This document shows positions 1 to 7,391 of a stretch of 17,192 nt of DNA, piece by piece. A program made the translations under genes and the position numbers. Each line of letters opens with the position of its first letter. Within the stretch, counting starts at the first letter, position 1. The notes below the pieces were generated by a model. The model saw nothing but the letters and a program-made list of their open reading frames with translations, did not search any database and was not told the origin of the DNA. This DNA comes from a bacterium (GTDB lineage Bacteria; Pseudomonadota; Gammaproteobacteria; Burkholderiales; Thiobacteraceae): the NCBI GenBank assembly GCA_027438535.1, contig DAIAMA010000004.1, positions 1-17,192 of the forward strand, read 5' to 3'.

Positions 1-103
1 AGGGAAGCACAATGTACGCATCACGGTGAACAAGCAATTCTCGGAACTGGCTACGCCCCTGAAGGATGGCGACGAAGTGGCATTTATTTCAGCCTGGATA
101 TAA
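1..103 (+). CDS. C-terminal fragment of a MoaD/ThiS-like beta-grasp protein (5' end outside window)
   Basis: This reading frame enters from the left edge (first full codon at position 2) and stops with TAA at 101–103, giving 33 visible residues. The segment VNKQFSELATPLKDGDEVAF matches the last beta strands of MoaD-type sulfur carriers, where PLxDGDEVAF directly precedes the C-terminal tail. MoaD is the small subunit of molybdopterin synthase. Its terminal Gly-Gly is adenylated and thiocarboxylated so that it can donate sulfur. Here the frame ends in ISAWI and has no Gly-Gly. That could mean a frameshifted or truncated gene, or a paralogue that does not carry sulfur. The fragment is short, so the family call rests on one motif. 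The gene converges on the SAM hydrolase gene. Confidence 0.55.
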   Translation, partial: GKHNVRITVNKQFSELATPLKDGDEVAFISAWI

Positions 104-116
104 AAGCATTCCGTAG

Positions 117-136
117 GGGCGAGGTATGCCTCGCCC
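117..136. repeat. Perfect 8-bp-stem palindrome between convergent genes (REP-like)
   Basis: GGGCGAGG (117–124) and CCTCGCCC (129–136) form a perfect inverted repeat around the loop TATG, within the context CGTAGGGGCGAGG. It lies in the 48-nt gap between the MoaD-like stop and the SAM hydrolase stop. Neither strand has a T run after the stem, so it is not a standard intrinsic terminator, although a GC-rich hairpin here could still protect 3' ends or pause polymerase. Short palindromes of this GGGGCGAGG type occur as dispersed repeats in many bacteria, but only one copy is visible in this window. Confidence 0.55.
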
Positions 137-151
137 GCGTCGAACACCCCT

Positions 152-877
152 TCAAGCCACAAGCACTTCATCGCCGATATGCAGCCCCAAGCACTGTGCG
201 GCGCTACCGCGATTCACCGCGATCTCCACTAGCCCGAGACTGTTTTCGTACCAGAACGCCACGCCCGGGCCTACCTCCGAGAAAGTGCGCGCTCGGCATA
301 CCGTCTCGCTCGGCACGCGCAAGCTGCTCGCATCCGGAAACGATGCCGCGCGTAAACCGGTTAGGCAATTGCCATAATGATCGATGTAGATAATGCGCGC
401 CAAATCTTCACCGCTTGCTTGCACAGTGAGCGAGTCGATTTGTTCCAGCTTGTCCGCCGGAAACCGCCCCGCGGCAATCCACGCGGCAATCGGCGCGAAT
501 AAATCACGCCCATGAAAACTATTGGAGAGTTTTTCCGGCCGCCAAGCGATGCGCCAGACTCGCATGGTTTCCGCGCGTGCCGCCACCACTGCCAGCAAGC
601 CGTTATCCGGGCCGACGAAGTAATAGCCATCCGCCATCATCGCCACCGCATCGCGCGCACCGCCCACGCCCGGATCCATCACGGCAAAAAATACGCTACC
701 CGGCGCGAATTGGCGATAGAGCGCGGCCAGCAAATGCGCGCTAGCCGTGATATCGAAGCGCGGCGCATGGTGTAATAAGTCGATCACCGTCAGCGCCGGC
801 GCGGCACGCGCCAGTACGGCTTTCACCTGCCCCACATACAGGCCATCTCCACCAAAATCCGTGAATAAAACGATCAT
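152..877 (-). CDS. SAM hydrolase (adenosine-forming), DUF62/SAM hydroxide adenosyltransferase family
   Basis: The 241-residue protein hydrolyses S-adenosylmethionine to adenosine and methionine, if it follows its family. It starts with MIVLFTDFGG, and the Asp of TDFG (residue 7) contacts the SAM ribose in this family. MDPGVGG gives Asp68, Arg75 follows, and the HGRD motif gives His122. Together these make the Asp-Arg-His triad that separates water-using SAM hydrolases from the related fluorinases and chlorinases. PDNG (90–93) and DHYGN in the C-terminal half are further family motifs. There is no signal peptide, so the protein should be cytosolic. Database names such as 'chlorinase/fluorinase' would be misleading. 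The Shine-Dalgarno sequence before the ATG at 877 is poor. The gene lies 77 nt downstream of the sensor kinase with no obvious terminator between, so co-transcription is plausible. Its physiological purpose is unknown. Confidence 0.9.
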   Translation of the reverse strand: MIVLFTDFGGDGLYVGQVKAVLARAAPALTVIDLLHHAPRFDITASAHLLAALYRQFAPGSVFFAVMDPGVGGARDAVAMMADGYYFVGPDNGLLAVVAARAETMRVWRIAWRPEKLSNSFHGRDLFAPIAAWIAAGRFPADKLEQIDSLTVQASGEDLARIIYIDHYGNCLTGLRAASFPDASSLRVPSETVCRARTFSEVGPGVAFWYENSLGLVEIAVNRGSAAQCLGLHIGDEVLVA

Positions 878-954
878 TTAGCCGTTCATATCGCATAAAA
901 ACGTGGCAGTGAAAGATGTGGGGCCGACGTCAGCACCGCTGTTCCGCTTCATGC

Positions 955-2550
955 TTAGGATTGAGGAAGCACGAAATAAAACGTCGCGCCTTGATCCGGC
1001 GCAGCCTCCGCCCATATTCGTCCACCATGCCGCCGAATAATCCGCGCCACGGTCGCCAAGCCGATACCTGTCCCGGGAAACTCCGTGTCCGCGTGTAGGC
1101 GCTGGAAGGCGCCGAACAATTTCTCGGCATGCGCGGAATCGAAACCGGCGCCATTGTCACGGACGTAATACACCGGTTCGTCTTGCACAAGCAGGCCGAA
1201 CTCGATACGCGCGACCGGCCGCTTCGAGGTGAATTTCCATGCGTTGGCCAATAAATTTTCCAGTACGATGCGCAACAAACCGGGGTCGCCTACTGCGTAT
1301 ATAGTGTCGTCGACAATCCACTCGACTTGCCGTTCGGGTGCTTCTGCGGCAAGCAGCGCGATAATTTCTCCCGCGATTCGCGCAAAATGGATTTTCTGCT
1401 TCTTAAGCGGCGCCCGGGTAACGCGAGACAATCCGAGCAAATCGTCGATGAGCCCGTTCATCCGCTGCGCGGCGTTGCAGATACGATGCAGCTTGTCCTG
1501 TGCTTGCTCGTCCAGCCCATGCGCATCGCGCAACAGCAGTTGGCTAAAGCCGTCGATACTGCGGAGTGGCGCGCGCAGATCATGGGAAACAGAATAGCTA
1601 AACGACTCCAATTCTTTATTTGCCGCCTCGAATTGAGTGGTGCGTTCCCGCACACGCTGTTCCAATTCCGCGTAGAGCTGAATATTTTCCAGCGCCACCG
1701 AGGTGCTATCGGCCAAGGCTTGCAGCACTTTCACCTCGTCAGCGCTGGCGAGGTGCGTACTCGCCCAATAATTGCCGATGGCGCCGATCGGGGCTTCCGT
1801 GCGAATCGGAACCATCACCAAGCTTTTGACAAATGTGGGGCGATAAGCGTCGGCGGGAATACGGGCATCGGCATAGATATCTTCAATCACGGCGGATTGG
1901 CGATGGTGCATCGCCCAGCCGCTGATGCATGCGCTCATAGGGAAGCGCAAGCCTTTCCACAGCGGAGCGATGGCATCTTCATCGGCGTAATAGCAGGATT
2001 CGCCTTCGCGTAAGACAAACGTGGCGCCATCCGCGCCGGTTAATTCGCGCGCCGCGCGCCGCACGATTTTCATCACGGTATCGAGATCGCGCGCCAATGA
2101 CAGCATCTGGATGGCGGACACCAGCTTTTCCATGGCATGGGTATAGGAAAATGCCGTTCCGGTCCGTGGCACGGGTGTATGCATGGCCTGTTGAACCACG
2201 GAAGCCAGCCGCGACAGGTCTTGTTTTGTAACGTAGTCGACCGCGCCGGCGGCTTTGTACTTGATTGCCGTCGCAGCGCTATTTTGCCCGCCCGAGAGCA
2301 CAATCAAGGGCACATCGCGGCACACCTGTTGCGCGGCTTCAATCGCTGCAATGGCATCGAAGCCGGGAATACTGGTATCGGAGATAATGAGGTCGAACCC
2401 GCCACGCGCGAGGGCCGCACGGTAGTCGTCGGGATGGCTGACGACAAGCACCTTCGCCGCGATATTTTGACTTGCCAAAAACGCACGCACCAACTTCGCG
2501 TCGTCCGGATTGTCTTCTAAATGCAGAATGCGTCGCGCCATCCGTTTCAT
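955..2550 (-). CDS. Soluble REC-GAF-HisKA-HATPase_c hybrid sensor kinase
   Basis: This 531-residue cytosolic signalling protein has no transmembrane segment. An N-terminal receiver domain (about 5–125) carries the acidic pair Glu12-Asp13, the phosphoacceptor Asp58 in IISDTSIPG, Ser86 and Lys109. A GAF domain (about 150–290) contains SGWAMHHRQSAVIEDIYAD. A helical linker (about 287–318) leads to HisKA with phospho-acceptor His323 in SVSHDLRAPL. The HATPase_c domain follows, with N box ENLLANAWKF, G1 DNGAGF and G2 GTGIGLATV. Known biochemistry predicts autophosphorylation at His323; Asp58 may receive phosphate from this or another kinase. No output domain or separate response regulator is visible. 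I chose the ATG at 2550 because AAGGAA lies 9 nt upstream. A GTG at 2574 would add 8 residues, and an ATG at 2541 is also possible. The ligand of the GAF domain cannot be read from the sequence. Confidence 0.93.
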   Translation of the reverse strand: MKRMARRILHLEDNPDDAKLVRAFLASQNIAAKVLVVSHPDDYRAALARGGFDLIISDTSIPGFDAIAAIEAAQQVCRDVPLIVLSGGQNSAATAIKYKAAGAVDYVTKQDLSRLASVVQQAMHTPVPRTGTAFSYTHAMEKLVSAIQMLSLARDLDTVMKIVRRAARELTGADGATFVLREGESCYYADEDAIAPLWKGLRFPMSACISGWAMHHRQSAVIEDIYADARIPADAYRPTFVKSLVMVPIRTEAPIGAIGNYWASTHLASADEVKVLQALADSTSVALENIQLYAELEQRVRERTTQFEAANKELESFSYSVSHDLRAPLRSIDGFSQLLLRDAHGLDEQAQDKLHRICNAAQRMNGLIDDLLGLSRVTRAPLKKQKIHFARIAGEIIALLAAEAPERQVEWIVDDTIYAVGDPGLLRIVLENLLANAWKFTSKRPVARIEFGLLVQDEPVYYVRDNGAGFDSAHAEKLFGAFQRLHADTEFPGTGIGLATVARIIRRHGGRIWAEAAPDQGATFYFVLPQS

Positions 2551-2619
2551 TTCCCCCGATTCCTTTGCGCTCACTCAAAATAAGCCCCGATACACTCGCG
2601 CAGATAGGGCGATATTTTA

Positions 2620-2648
2620 TATATAGCAAATTGAATGCGTTTTGTGAG
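2620..2648 (-). promoter_or_regulatory. Candidate sigma70 promoter of the REC-GAF kinase gene (extended −10)
   Basis: On the minus strand, CTCACA (2643–2648, 4 of 6 matches to TTGACA) is followed by a 17-nt spacer and TATATA (2620–2625). A TG dinucleotide sits one base upstream of the −10, making it an extended −10. Transcription would begin near 2613, giving a leader of about 60 nt. The −35 shares bases with one arm of the hairpin at 2644–2669. It lies just past the rplQ terminator, as expected if the kinase gene is an independent unit. Confidence 0.4.
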
Positions 2649-2669
2649 CCTCGCGCCTTGCGCGCTCAC
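2644..2669 (-). other. Second hairpin downstream of the rplQ terminator
   Basis: GTGAGC (2644–2649) pairs with GCTCAC (2664–2669), and an inner GCGC (2653–2656) pairs with GCGC (2660–2663) around a 3-nt loop, leaving a 3-nt bulge on one side. On the minus strand it follows the main terminator directly and is followed by AAAACG rather than a T run. It may back up the terminator or block read-through into the kinase gene, since its outer arm covers the −35 of the candidate promoter. Confidence 0.4.
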
Positions 2670-2672
2670 CGC

Positions 2673-2701
2673 AATAAAAAAGCCGGCACAAGGCCGGCTT
2701 T
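2673..2701 (-). terminator. Intrinsic terminator after rplQ (end of the alpha operon)
   Basis: A perfect 9-bp stem, AAAGCCGGC (2693–2701 read on the minus strand) pairing with GCCGGCTTT (2679–2687), closes a 5-nt loop and runs into TTTTTTATT. It begins 20 nt after the rplQ stop. This is a strong rho-independent terminator and marks the end of the ribosomal supercluster. Confidence 0.93.
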
Positions 2702-2721
2702 GAAAGGGAGAGACTTCCTTG

Positions 2722-3108
2722 TTATTCGGTCGCGACAGCGTCGCTAATCTCGGGCCTATCCATCAACTCGACGAACGCCATCGGCGCGTTATCGCCTTGG
2801 CGGAAGCCGCACTTGAGGATGCGCAAGTAGCCACCGTTGCGGTTCTGATAGCGCGGACCCAGCGTATCGAACAATTTCACCACCATATCGCGATCGCGCA
2901 GGCGATTGAAAGCCAGGCGGCGATTGGCGAGCGAGGGCTTTTTGCCCAGGGTAATCAGCGGCTCGGCCACGCGGCGCAATTCCTTGGCCTTGGGCAGCGT
3001 GGTTTTAATCGCTTCATGGCGCAGCAGGGCGTTCGCCATATTGCGCAGCATCGCCAAGCGATGACTGCTGGTGCGATTGAGTTTACGTAGTCCGTTACCG
3101 TGACGCAT
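2722..3108 (-). CDS. rplQ: 50S ribosomal protein L17
   Basis: The 128-residue protein begins [17 protein letters not shown], the near-invariant L17 opening, and continues with [26 protein letters not shown]17 binds 23S rRNA domains near the lower face of the large subunit by the tunnel exit region. The length matches the bacterial family. It is the last gene of the alpha operon, 17 nt after rpoA, and is followed by the terminator at 2673–2701. The C-terminal tail after FVELMDRPE is short and acidic. Confidence 0.98.
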   Translation of the reverse strand: MRHGNGLRKLNRTSSHRLAMLRNMANALLRHEAIKTTLPKAKELRRVAEPLITLGKKPSLANRRLAFNRLRDRDMVVKLFDTLGPRYQNRNGGYLRILKCGFRQGDNAPMAFVELMDRPEISDAVATE

Positions 3109-3125
3109 GGTGCTTTCCTTTTTTC

Positions 3126-4127
3126 TTAGCTCGCGGCTAATTTAGCGTGATGCTCGAGACCGGCAGGCGGCCAGTTCTCGAGACGCATGCCCAGGGTCAG
3201 CCCCTTGGAAGCGAGCACATCTTTAATTTCGTTCAGCGATTTGCGGCCGAGATTGGGGGTCTTCAACAACTCGTTCTCGGTGCGTTGGATCAAATCGCCA
3301 ATGTAGTAAATATTTTCGGCCTTGAGGCAATTCGCGGAACGGACGGTCAATTCCAGATCGTCCACCGGACGCAGCAGGATCGGGTCGATCGCGGGTGCGC
3401 GCGGCGTCTCGGCGATCGCCGGGGTGCCTTTCAGATCGGCGAACACGCCGAGCTGATCCATCAGAATACGCGCGGCATAGCGCACGGCTTCCTCGGGATC
3501 GATCACGCCGTTGGTTTCGATATCCATCACCAGCTTGTCGAGATCGGTGCGCTGTTCCACGCGCGCGCTTTCCCCGGCATAGCTCACGCGACGCACCGGG
3601 CTGAACGAGGCGTCCATCATGATGGTGCCGATGGCGTGTTCTTGCTCTTCCAGGCGGCGCGAGGCCACGGGTTGATAACCACGGCCGTGCTCGATTTTGA
3701 TTTCGATATTGAGCGCGCCATTGCCGGTCATGTGCGCGAGCACGTGATCCGGGTTGAGAATTTCGACGTCGTGGTTGGGCTCGATATCGCCCGCGGTCAC
3801 CACGCCCTTGCCTTGTTTAACCAAGCGCAAGGTGGTCTCGCTGCGATTGTGCATCTTCAGCGAAATGCCTTTAAGGTTGAGCAGAATATCCACGACATCT
3901 TCTTGCACGCCTTCGATCGCGGAATACTCGTGCAATACGCCGTCTATTTTCACCTGGGTGATGGCATAACCGGGCATGGACGAGAGCAGAATGCGGCGTA
4001 GCGCATTGCCCAAGGTGTGTCCATAGCCGCGCTCGAACGGCTCCATCACGACGCGGGCACGCAAGGGAGACACTTGCTCCACGTCGACGACGCGTGGTTT
4101 CAGAAATTCGGTTGCGCTGCTTTGCAT
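3126..4127 (-). CDS. rpoA: DNA-directed RNA polymerase subunit alpha
   Basis: The 333-residue protein has the full two-domain structure. The N-terminal dimerisation domain (about 1–235) contains [19 protein letters not shown] (Arg44-Arg45 in the core assembly helix) and binds beta and beta'. A linker at about 236–248 leads to the C-terminal domain (about 249–325), with [13 protein letters not shown] and [18 protein letters not shown]. Arg263, Asn266, Cys267 and Lys269 correspond to the E. coli DNA-contacting residues around Arg265, so UP-element binding and activator contacts should be intact. The gene sits between rpsD (27 nt) and rplQ, the usual alpha operon position, which ties polymerase supply to ribosome synthesis. 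Confidence 0.99.
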   Translation of the reverse strand: MQSSATEFLKPRVVDVEQVSPLRARVVMEPFERGYGHTLGNALRRILLSSMPGYAITQVKIDGVLHEYSAIEGVQEDVVDILLNLKGISLKMHNRSETTLRLVKQGKGVVTAGDIEPNHDVEILNPDHVLAHMTGNGALNIEIKIEHGRGYQPVASRRLEEQEHAIGTIMMDASFSPVRRVSYAGESARVEQRTDLDKLVMDIETNGVIDPEEAVRYAARILMDQLGVFADLKGTPAIAETPRAPAIDPILLRPVDDLELTVRSANCLKAENIYYIGDLIQRTENELLKTPNLGRKSLNEIKDVLASKGLTLGMRLENWPPAGLEHHAKLAAS

Positions 4128-4154
4128 GAATCGTTCCCCGTTCAGTGGATGTGA

Positions 4155-4784
4155 TTACTTGGAGTACAACTCGACCACGAGATGCTCGTTGATAGTGGCG
4201 GGCAATTCGGAACGCACCGGCAATGCCTTGAAAGTGCCCTTTAGCGCCGCGATGTCCACCGCGACCCATTCCGGAAAACCGCGGCCTTCGGCCGCCGCCG
4301 CCGCGCCTTTGATGCGCAACTGGGTTTTGGCCGGGCCGGCCACTTCCACCACATCGCCCGGGCGCACCAAATAGGACGGAATGTTCACGCGGCGGCCATT
4401 CACCAGAATCCCGTTATGACGCACCACTTGGCGCGCTTCGGAACGCGAAGCGCCGAAGCCCATGCGATAGGCCACGGTATCGAGACGGCTTTCCAGCAAT
4501 TGCAACAGGCTCTCGCCGGTCACGCCCTTGCTGCTGTCGGCGGCCTTGTAATAACCGCGGAATTGACGCTCCAGCACGCCATAAATACGGCGCACTTTCT
4601 GCTTCTCGCGCAATTGATGGCCGTAATCGGAGAGGCGCATGCCGCTCTTCTGGCCGTGCTGACCAGGCGCATAATCGCGGCGCTCGATCGAACATTTATC
4701 GGTGAAGCACTTCTCGCCCTTAAGGAAGAGTTTTTCACCTTCCCGGCGGCACTGACGGCACTTGGCTTGGATATATCTCGCCAC
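4155..4784 (-). CDS. rpsD: 30S ribosomal protein S4 (four-cysteine form)
   Basis: S4 is a primary 16S rRNA binder that nucleates 5'-domain assembly and, in E. coli, represses the alpha operon. This 209-residue copy has Cys9, Cys12, Cys26 and Cys31 (AKCRQC and GEKCFTDKC) in the N-terminal segment, a likely zinc site absent from the E. coli protein. The S4 RNA-binding fold follows at about residues 98–160 ([25 protein letters not shown], shown here only by its ends SRLDTV and RQVVRH), with [18 protein letters not shown]. The C-terminus [17 protein letters not shown] is typical. It follows rpsK by 15 nt. An S4 target in the alpha leader is possible but not evident. Confidence 0.98.
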   Translation of the reverse strand: MARYIQAKCRQCRREGEKLFLKGEKCFTDKCSIERRDYAPGQHGQKSGMRLSDYGHQLREKQKVRRIYGVLERQFRGYYKAADSSKGVTGESLLQLLESRLDTVAYRMGFGASRSEARQVVRHNGILVNGRRVNIPSYLVRPGDVVEVAGPAKTQLRIKGAAAAAEGRGFPEWVAVDIAALKGTFKALPVRSELPATINEHLVVELYSK

Positions 4785-4799
4785 GATCTTTCTCCTGAA

Positions 4800-5195
4800 T
4801 TAGATGCGACGCTTTTTAGGCGGGCGGCAACCGTTGTGGGGCACCGGCGTCACGTCGGCAATCTGGGTAATCTTGAAGCCCACGGCGTTCAACGCACGCA
4901 CCGCGGATTCGCGGCCGGGGCCGGGGCCTTTAATGCGGACTTCGAGGTTTTTCACGCCGCACTCCTGCGCCACTTTACCCGCATGCTCGGCCGCCACCTG
5001 CGCCGCGAATGGCGTGCTCTTACGCGAGCCTTTAAAACCGGCTCCGCCGGCGGTGGCCCACGAAAGCGCGTTGCCTTGGCGGTCGGTGATGGTGATGATG
5101 GTGTTGTTAAACGAAGCGTGTATATGGGCGATGCCTTCCGCCACGCTTTTCTTAACCTTCTTGCGCACCCGAACTGCGGGGGTCTTAGTTGCCAT
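4800..5195 (-). CDS. rpsK: 30S ribosomal protein S11
   Basis: The 131-residue protein lines the platform of the small subunit near the mRNA exit and helps hold the Shine-Dalgarno helix. The central [20 protein letters not shown] and the C-terminal [16 protein letters not shown] followed by [16 protein letters not shown] are diagnostic. The Asn-Gly in PHNGCRPP corresponds to the site that becomes isoaspartate in E. coli S11. It lies 22 nt after rpsM and 15 nt before rpsD. Confidence 0.98.
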   Translation of the reverse strand: MATKTPAVRVRKKVKKSVAEGIAHIHASFNNTIITITDRQGNALSWATAGGAGFKGSRKSTPFAAQVAAEHAGKVAQECGVKNLEVRIKGPGPGRESAVRALNAVGFKITQIADVTPVPHNGCRPPKKRRI

Positions 5196-5217
5196 GTTTC
5201 AATTCCTTAAGCGTAGC

Positions 5218-5580
5218 TTACTTGGAGGACTTAATCGCTTTGCGCGGGCCCTTGCGGGTACGCGCATTGGTGCGCGTGCGCTGGCCGCGCGCGGGCAGGC
5301 CTTTACGATGGCGCTGACCGCGGTAGCAGCCGAGATCCATCAGACGCTTAATGTTCATCGTGACTTCGCGGCGTAGATCGCCTTCCACCGTCACCTTGGC
5401 CACCTCATCGCGCAGTTTTTCCATCTCGTTGTCGGTCAGATCTTTCATCTTGCTGGCAGTGTTAACGCCGGCCGCCGCGCAAATTTTCTGCGCGCGCGTG
5501 CGCCCAATACCGTAAATCGCGGTCAACGCGACGACTGCATGTTGGTGGTTGGGGATATTCACCCCAGCGATACGGGCCAT
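5218..5580 (-). CDS. rpsM: 30S ribosomal protein S13
   Basis: The 120-residue protein sits on the small-subunit head, contacts L5 through an intersubunit bridge and touches P-site tRNA with its basic tail. [20 protein letters not shown] and [17 protein letters not shown] form the N-terminal helix-two-turn-helix region. The tail [18 protein letters not shown]…[10 protein letters not shown] is strongly basic. GGGAG lies 7 nt before the ATG and supports this start. It is the first gene of the alpha operon, preceded by a candidate promoter at 5626–5654. Confidence 0.98.
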   Translation of the reverse strand: MARIAGVNIPNHQHAVVALTAIYGIGRTRAQKICAAAGVNTASKMKDLTDNEMEKLRDEVAKVTVEGDLRREVTMNIKRLMDLGCYRGQRHRKGLPARGQRTRTNARTRKGPRKAIKSSK

Positions 5581-5601
5581 GCCATTACTCCCAGCAAAAT
5601 A

Positions 5602-5620
5602 GTTTCCGACGTACGAAAAC
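5602..5620 (-). other. 5' leader hairpin of the alpha operon mRNA
   Basis: On the minus strand GTTTTCG (5614–5620) pairs with CGGAAAC (5602–5608), 7 bp including one G·U, around the loop TACGT. It sits at the predicted start of the transcript from the promoter just upstream and 21 nt before the rpsM ATG. It could stabilise the mRNA 5' end or form part of an S4-responsive leader. It is much smaller than the E. coli alpha pseudoknot. Confidence 0.4.
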
Positions 5621-5625
5621 TTTAA

Positions 5626-5654
5626 ATGATAACATTCAAACCGTTAGCGATCAA
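5626..5654 (-). promoter_or_regulatory. Candidate sigma70 promoter of the alpha operon (rpsM), extended −10
   Basis: Minus strand: TTGATC (5649–5654, four of six consensus bases), a 17-nt spacer, then TATCAT (5626–5631, five of six), with TG one base upstream of the −10. The local stretch is AT-rich relative to its surroundings. Transcription would start near 5619, about 39 nt before the rpsM ATG. Its position between rpmJ and rpsM matches where E. coli has its alpha promoter. Confidence 0.65.
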
Positions 5655-5666
5655 CAACTTAAGCGC

Positions 5667-5780
5667 TTAACCTTGGCGCTGCTTGTGCCGCGGCTCGGCG
5701 CAGATAACGCGCACCACGCCTTTGCGGCGGACAATTTTGCACTTACGGCAGATTTTTTTAACCGACGCTTGTACTCGCAT
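5667..5780 (-). CDS. rpmJ: 50S ribosomal protein L36 (zinc-binding form)
   Basis: This 37-residue gene starts at the ATG at 5778–5780 and stops at the TAA at 5667–5669. The product begins [19 protein letters not shown] and ends with EPRHKQRQG. Cys11, Cys14, Cys27 and His32 make the zinc ribbon of C+ L36, the smallest ribosomal protein, which binds 23S rRNA near the L7/L12 stalk base. AAGGAG lies 7 nt before the ATG. It follows infA by 44 nt and is the last gene before the alpha promoter. The final codon and stop lie in a 12-bp palindrome, TTAAGCGCTTAA (5659–5670). Confidence 0.97.
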   Translation of the reverse strand: MRVQASVKKICRKCKIVRRKGVVRVICAEPRHKQRQG

Positions 5781-5824
5781 GCTTACTCTCCTTCACCGGC
5801 TGTTGACATCCGCCAACCGCCATT

Positions 5825-6043
5825 TCACTTTGCCCGGTAGATAATCCGGGCGCGCGATAAATCATAGGGCGTCATTTCCACCGTGACCTTATCCCCCGGC
5901 AAGATGCGAATATAGTGCATACGCATTTTCCCGGAGATATAACCCAAAACCACGTGTCCGTTTTCCAACTTGACGCGAAATGTTGCGCTGGGAAGGTTCT
6001 CCAACACCTCCCCTTGCATCTCAATCGTCTCTTCTTTTGCCAT
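5825..6043 (-). CDS. infA: Translation initiation factor IF-1
   Basis: The 72-residue single OB-fold protein reads [20 protein letters not shown] and continues with [23 protein letters not shown] and [20 protein letters not shown], all standard IF-1 segments. IF-1 occupies the ribosomal A site during initiation and works with IF-2 and IF-3. The length equals the usual 72 residues. An AGAGGA sequence lies just before the ATG. The position between secY (13 nt) and rpmJ is typical of betaproteobacteria and many Gram-positives. In E. coli infA is elsewhere on the chromosome. Confidence 0.98.
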   Translation of the reverse strand: MAKEETIEMQGEVLENLPSATFRVKLENGHVVLGYISGKMRMHYIRILPGDKVTVEMTPYDLSRARIIYRAK

Positions 6044-6056
6044 CGTCCTCTAACCG

Positions 6057-7373
6057 TTACCGTGCCAAGCCGCCCTTGAAATTCGCTTTCTTGAGCAAGC
6101 TTTCGTATTGGTGCGTCATCAAGTACGCCTGCACCTGGGACATGAAGTCCATGGTCACCACCACGATAATCAGCAAACTGGTGCCGCCAAAATAAAACGG
6201 CACATTAAATTTCAAAATCAAAAATTCCGGCACCAAGCACACCAGGGTGATATACAGCGCACCCACTAGCGTTAAGCGCAGCATGATCTTCTCGATATAG
6301 CGCGCGGTTTGTTCGCCAGGCCGGATACCGGGCACGAAAGCGCCGCTCTTCTTCAGGTTATCCGCCGTCTCCTTCGGGTTGTATACCAAGGCCGTGTAGA
6401 AAAAACAGAAGAAGATAATGGCCGACGTATACAGTATCACGTACAAAGGCTGCCCCATCGACAACGCGCCGGACACGTCCTTTAACCAACCCAAGCCCTC
6501 GTGCGAACCAAACCAGCCTGCCAAAGTGGCCGGAAACAAAATAATGCTCGATGCGAAAATCGGCGGAATCACACCCGCCATATTCAACTTCAACGGCAGG
6601 TGGCTGCTCTGCCCGCCGAAAATCTTGTTCCCCACTTGGCGCTTGGCGTAATTCACCACGATCTTGCGCTGCCCGCGCTCCACGAACACCACCAGATAGG
6701 TGATCAGAACGACGCCGGCAAAAATCATCAGCGCCAAGGGGATCGAAAACGCGCCAGTGCGCACCAAATCCAAGGTGCCGTAAATCGCATGCGGCAGGCC
6801 CGACACGATGCCGGAAAAAATAATCAGCGAAATACCGTTGCCGATGCCGCGCTCGGTAATTTGTTCGCCTAACCACATCAAAAACAGGGTGCCGGTGGTC
6901 AACGTCACCATCGTGGTGACCCGGAACATCATCCCAGGATCGAGCACCAAGCCCTGCTGAGACTCCAGCGCGACCGCGATGCCCAGCGATTGAAACACCG
7001 CCAATACCACCGTGCCATAGCGCGTGTACTGCGTAATCTTGCGCCGCCCCGATTCACCCTCTTTCTTCAATGCCTCCATCTGCGGCGATACCACCGTCAT
7101 CAACTGCATAATGATGGAGGACGAGATGTACGGCATGATTCCCAGCGCCAACACCGAAAATCGCCCCAAGGCGCCGCCCGAGAACATGTTGAACATGTCC
7201 AAGATGCCGCCGCCCTTGGAACTGAACATTTGCGCCAACTGCGCCGGATCGATCCCCGGCACCGGAATATGGGTGCCGATGCGATACACGATCAGCGCGC
7301 CGAGCAGAAACAGGAGGCGTTTTTTCAGGTCGCCCAGCTTTGCATTCGCACCGATGATGTTCTCTAGAGCCAC
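6057..7373 (-). CDS. secY: Protein translocase channel subunit SecY
   Basis: The 438-residue inner-membrane protein forms the SecYEG pore for Sec-dependent export and membrane insertion. The opening [20 protein letters not shown] precedes the first membrane helix with [13 protein letters not shown]. About ten hydrophobic segments follow, including the region around [13 protein letters not shown]. Cytosolic loop signatures for SecA and ribosome contact are present: VERGQRKI in the C4 loop, and [19 protein letters not shown] in C5, whose Arg matches the essential Arg357 of E. coli. The start codon is GTG (7371–7373), with AGGA 5 nt upstream. The gene follows rplO by 18 nt, the standard spc position. 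Confidence 0.98.
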   Translation of the reverse strand: MALENIIGANAKLGDLKKRLLFLLGALIVYRIGTHIPVPGIDPAQLAQMFSSKGGGILDMFNMFSGGALGRFSVLALGIMPYISSSIIMQLMTVVSPQMEALKKEGESGRRKITQYTRYGTVVLAVFQSLGIAVALESQQGLVLDPGMMFRVTTMVTLTTGTLFLMWLGEQITERGIGNGISLIIFSGIVSGLPHAIYGTLDLVRTGAFSIPLALMIFAGVVLITYLVVFVERGQRKIVVNYAKRQVGNKIFGGQSSHLPLKLNMAGVIPPIFASSIILFPATLAGWFGSHEGLGWLKDVSGALSMGQPLYVILYTSAIIFFCFFYTALVYNPKETADNLKKSGAFVPGIRPGEQTARYIEKIMLRLTLVGALYITLVCLVPEFLILKFNVPFYFGGTSLLIIVVVTMDFMSQVQAYLMTHQYESLLKKANFKGGLAR

Positions 7374-7391
7374 ACTGATCCTAAGTGTCCA

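Noticed and set aside
878..954. Possible promoter between the sensor kinase and the SAM hydrolase
   Set aside because: TTTCAC and ATAT-like bases can be found, but no pair has acceptable boxes and spacing together. No terminator hairpin is seen either.
1327..2013. Plus-strand open frame of 228 codons opposite the sensor kinase
   Set aside because: The minus-strand frame has complete REC, GAF and kinase motifs; the plus frame has none.
3147..4001. Plus-strand open frame of 284 codons opposite rpoA
   Set aside because: It mirrors the rpoA codon pattern and has no family motif.
5659..5670. 12-bp perfect palindrome TTAAGCGCTTAA at the rpmJ stop
   Set aside because: A hairpin from it would have no workable loop. 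It may be an operator half-site pair, but nothing supports a specific binder, and part of it is constrained by the rpmJ end.
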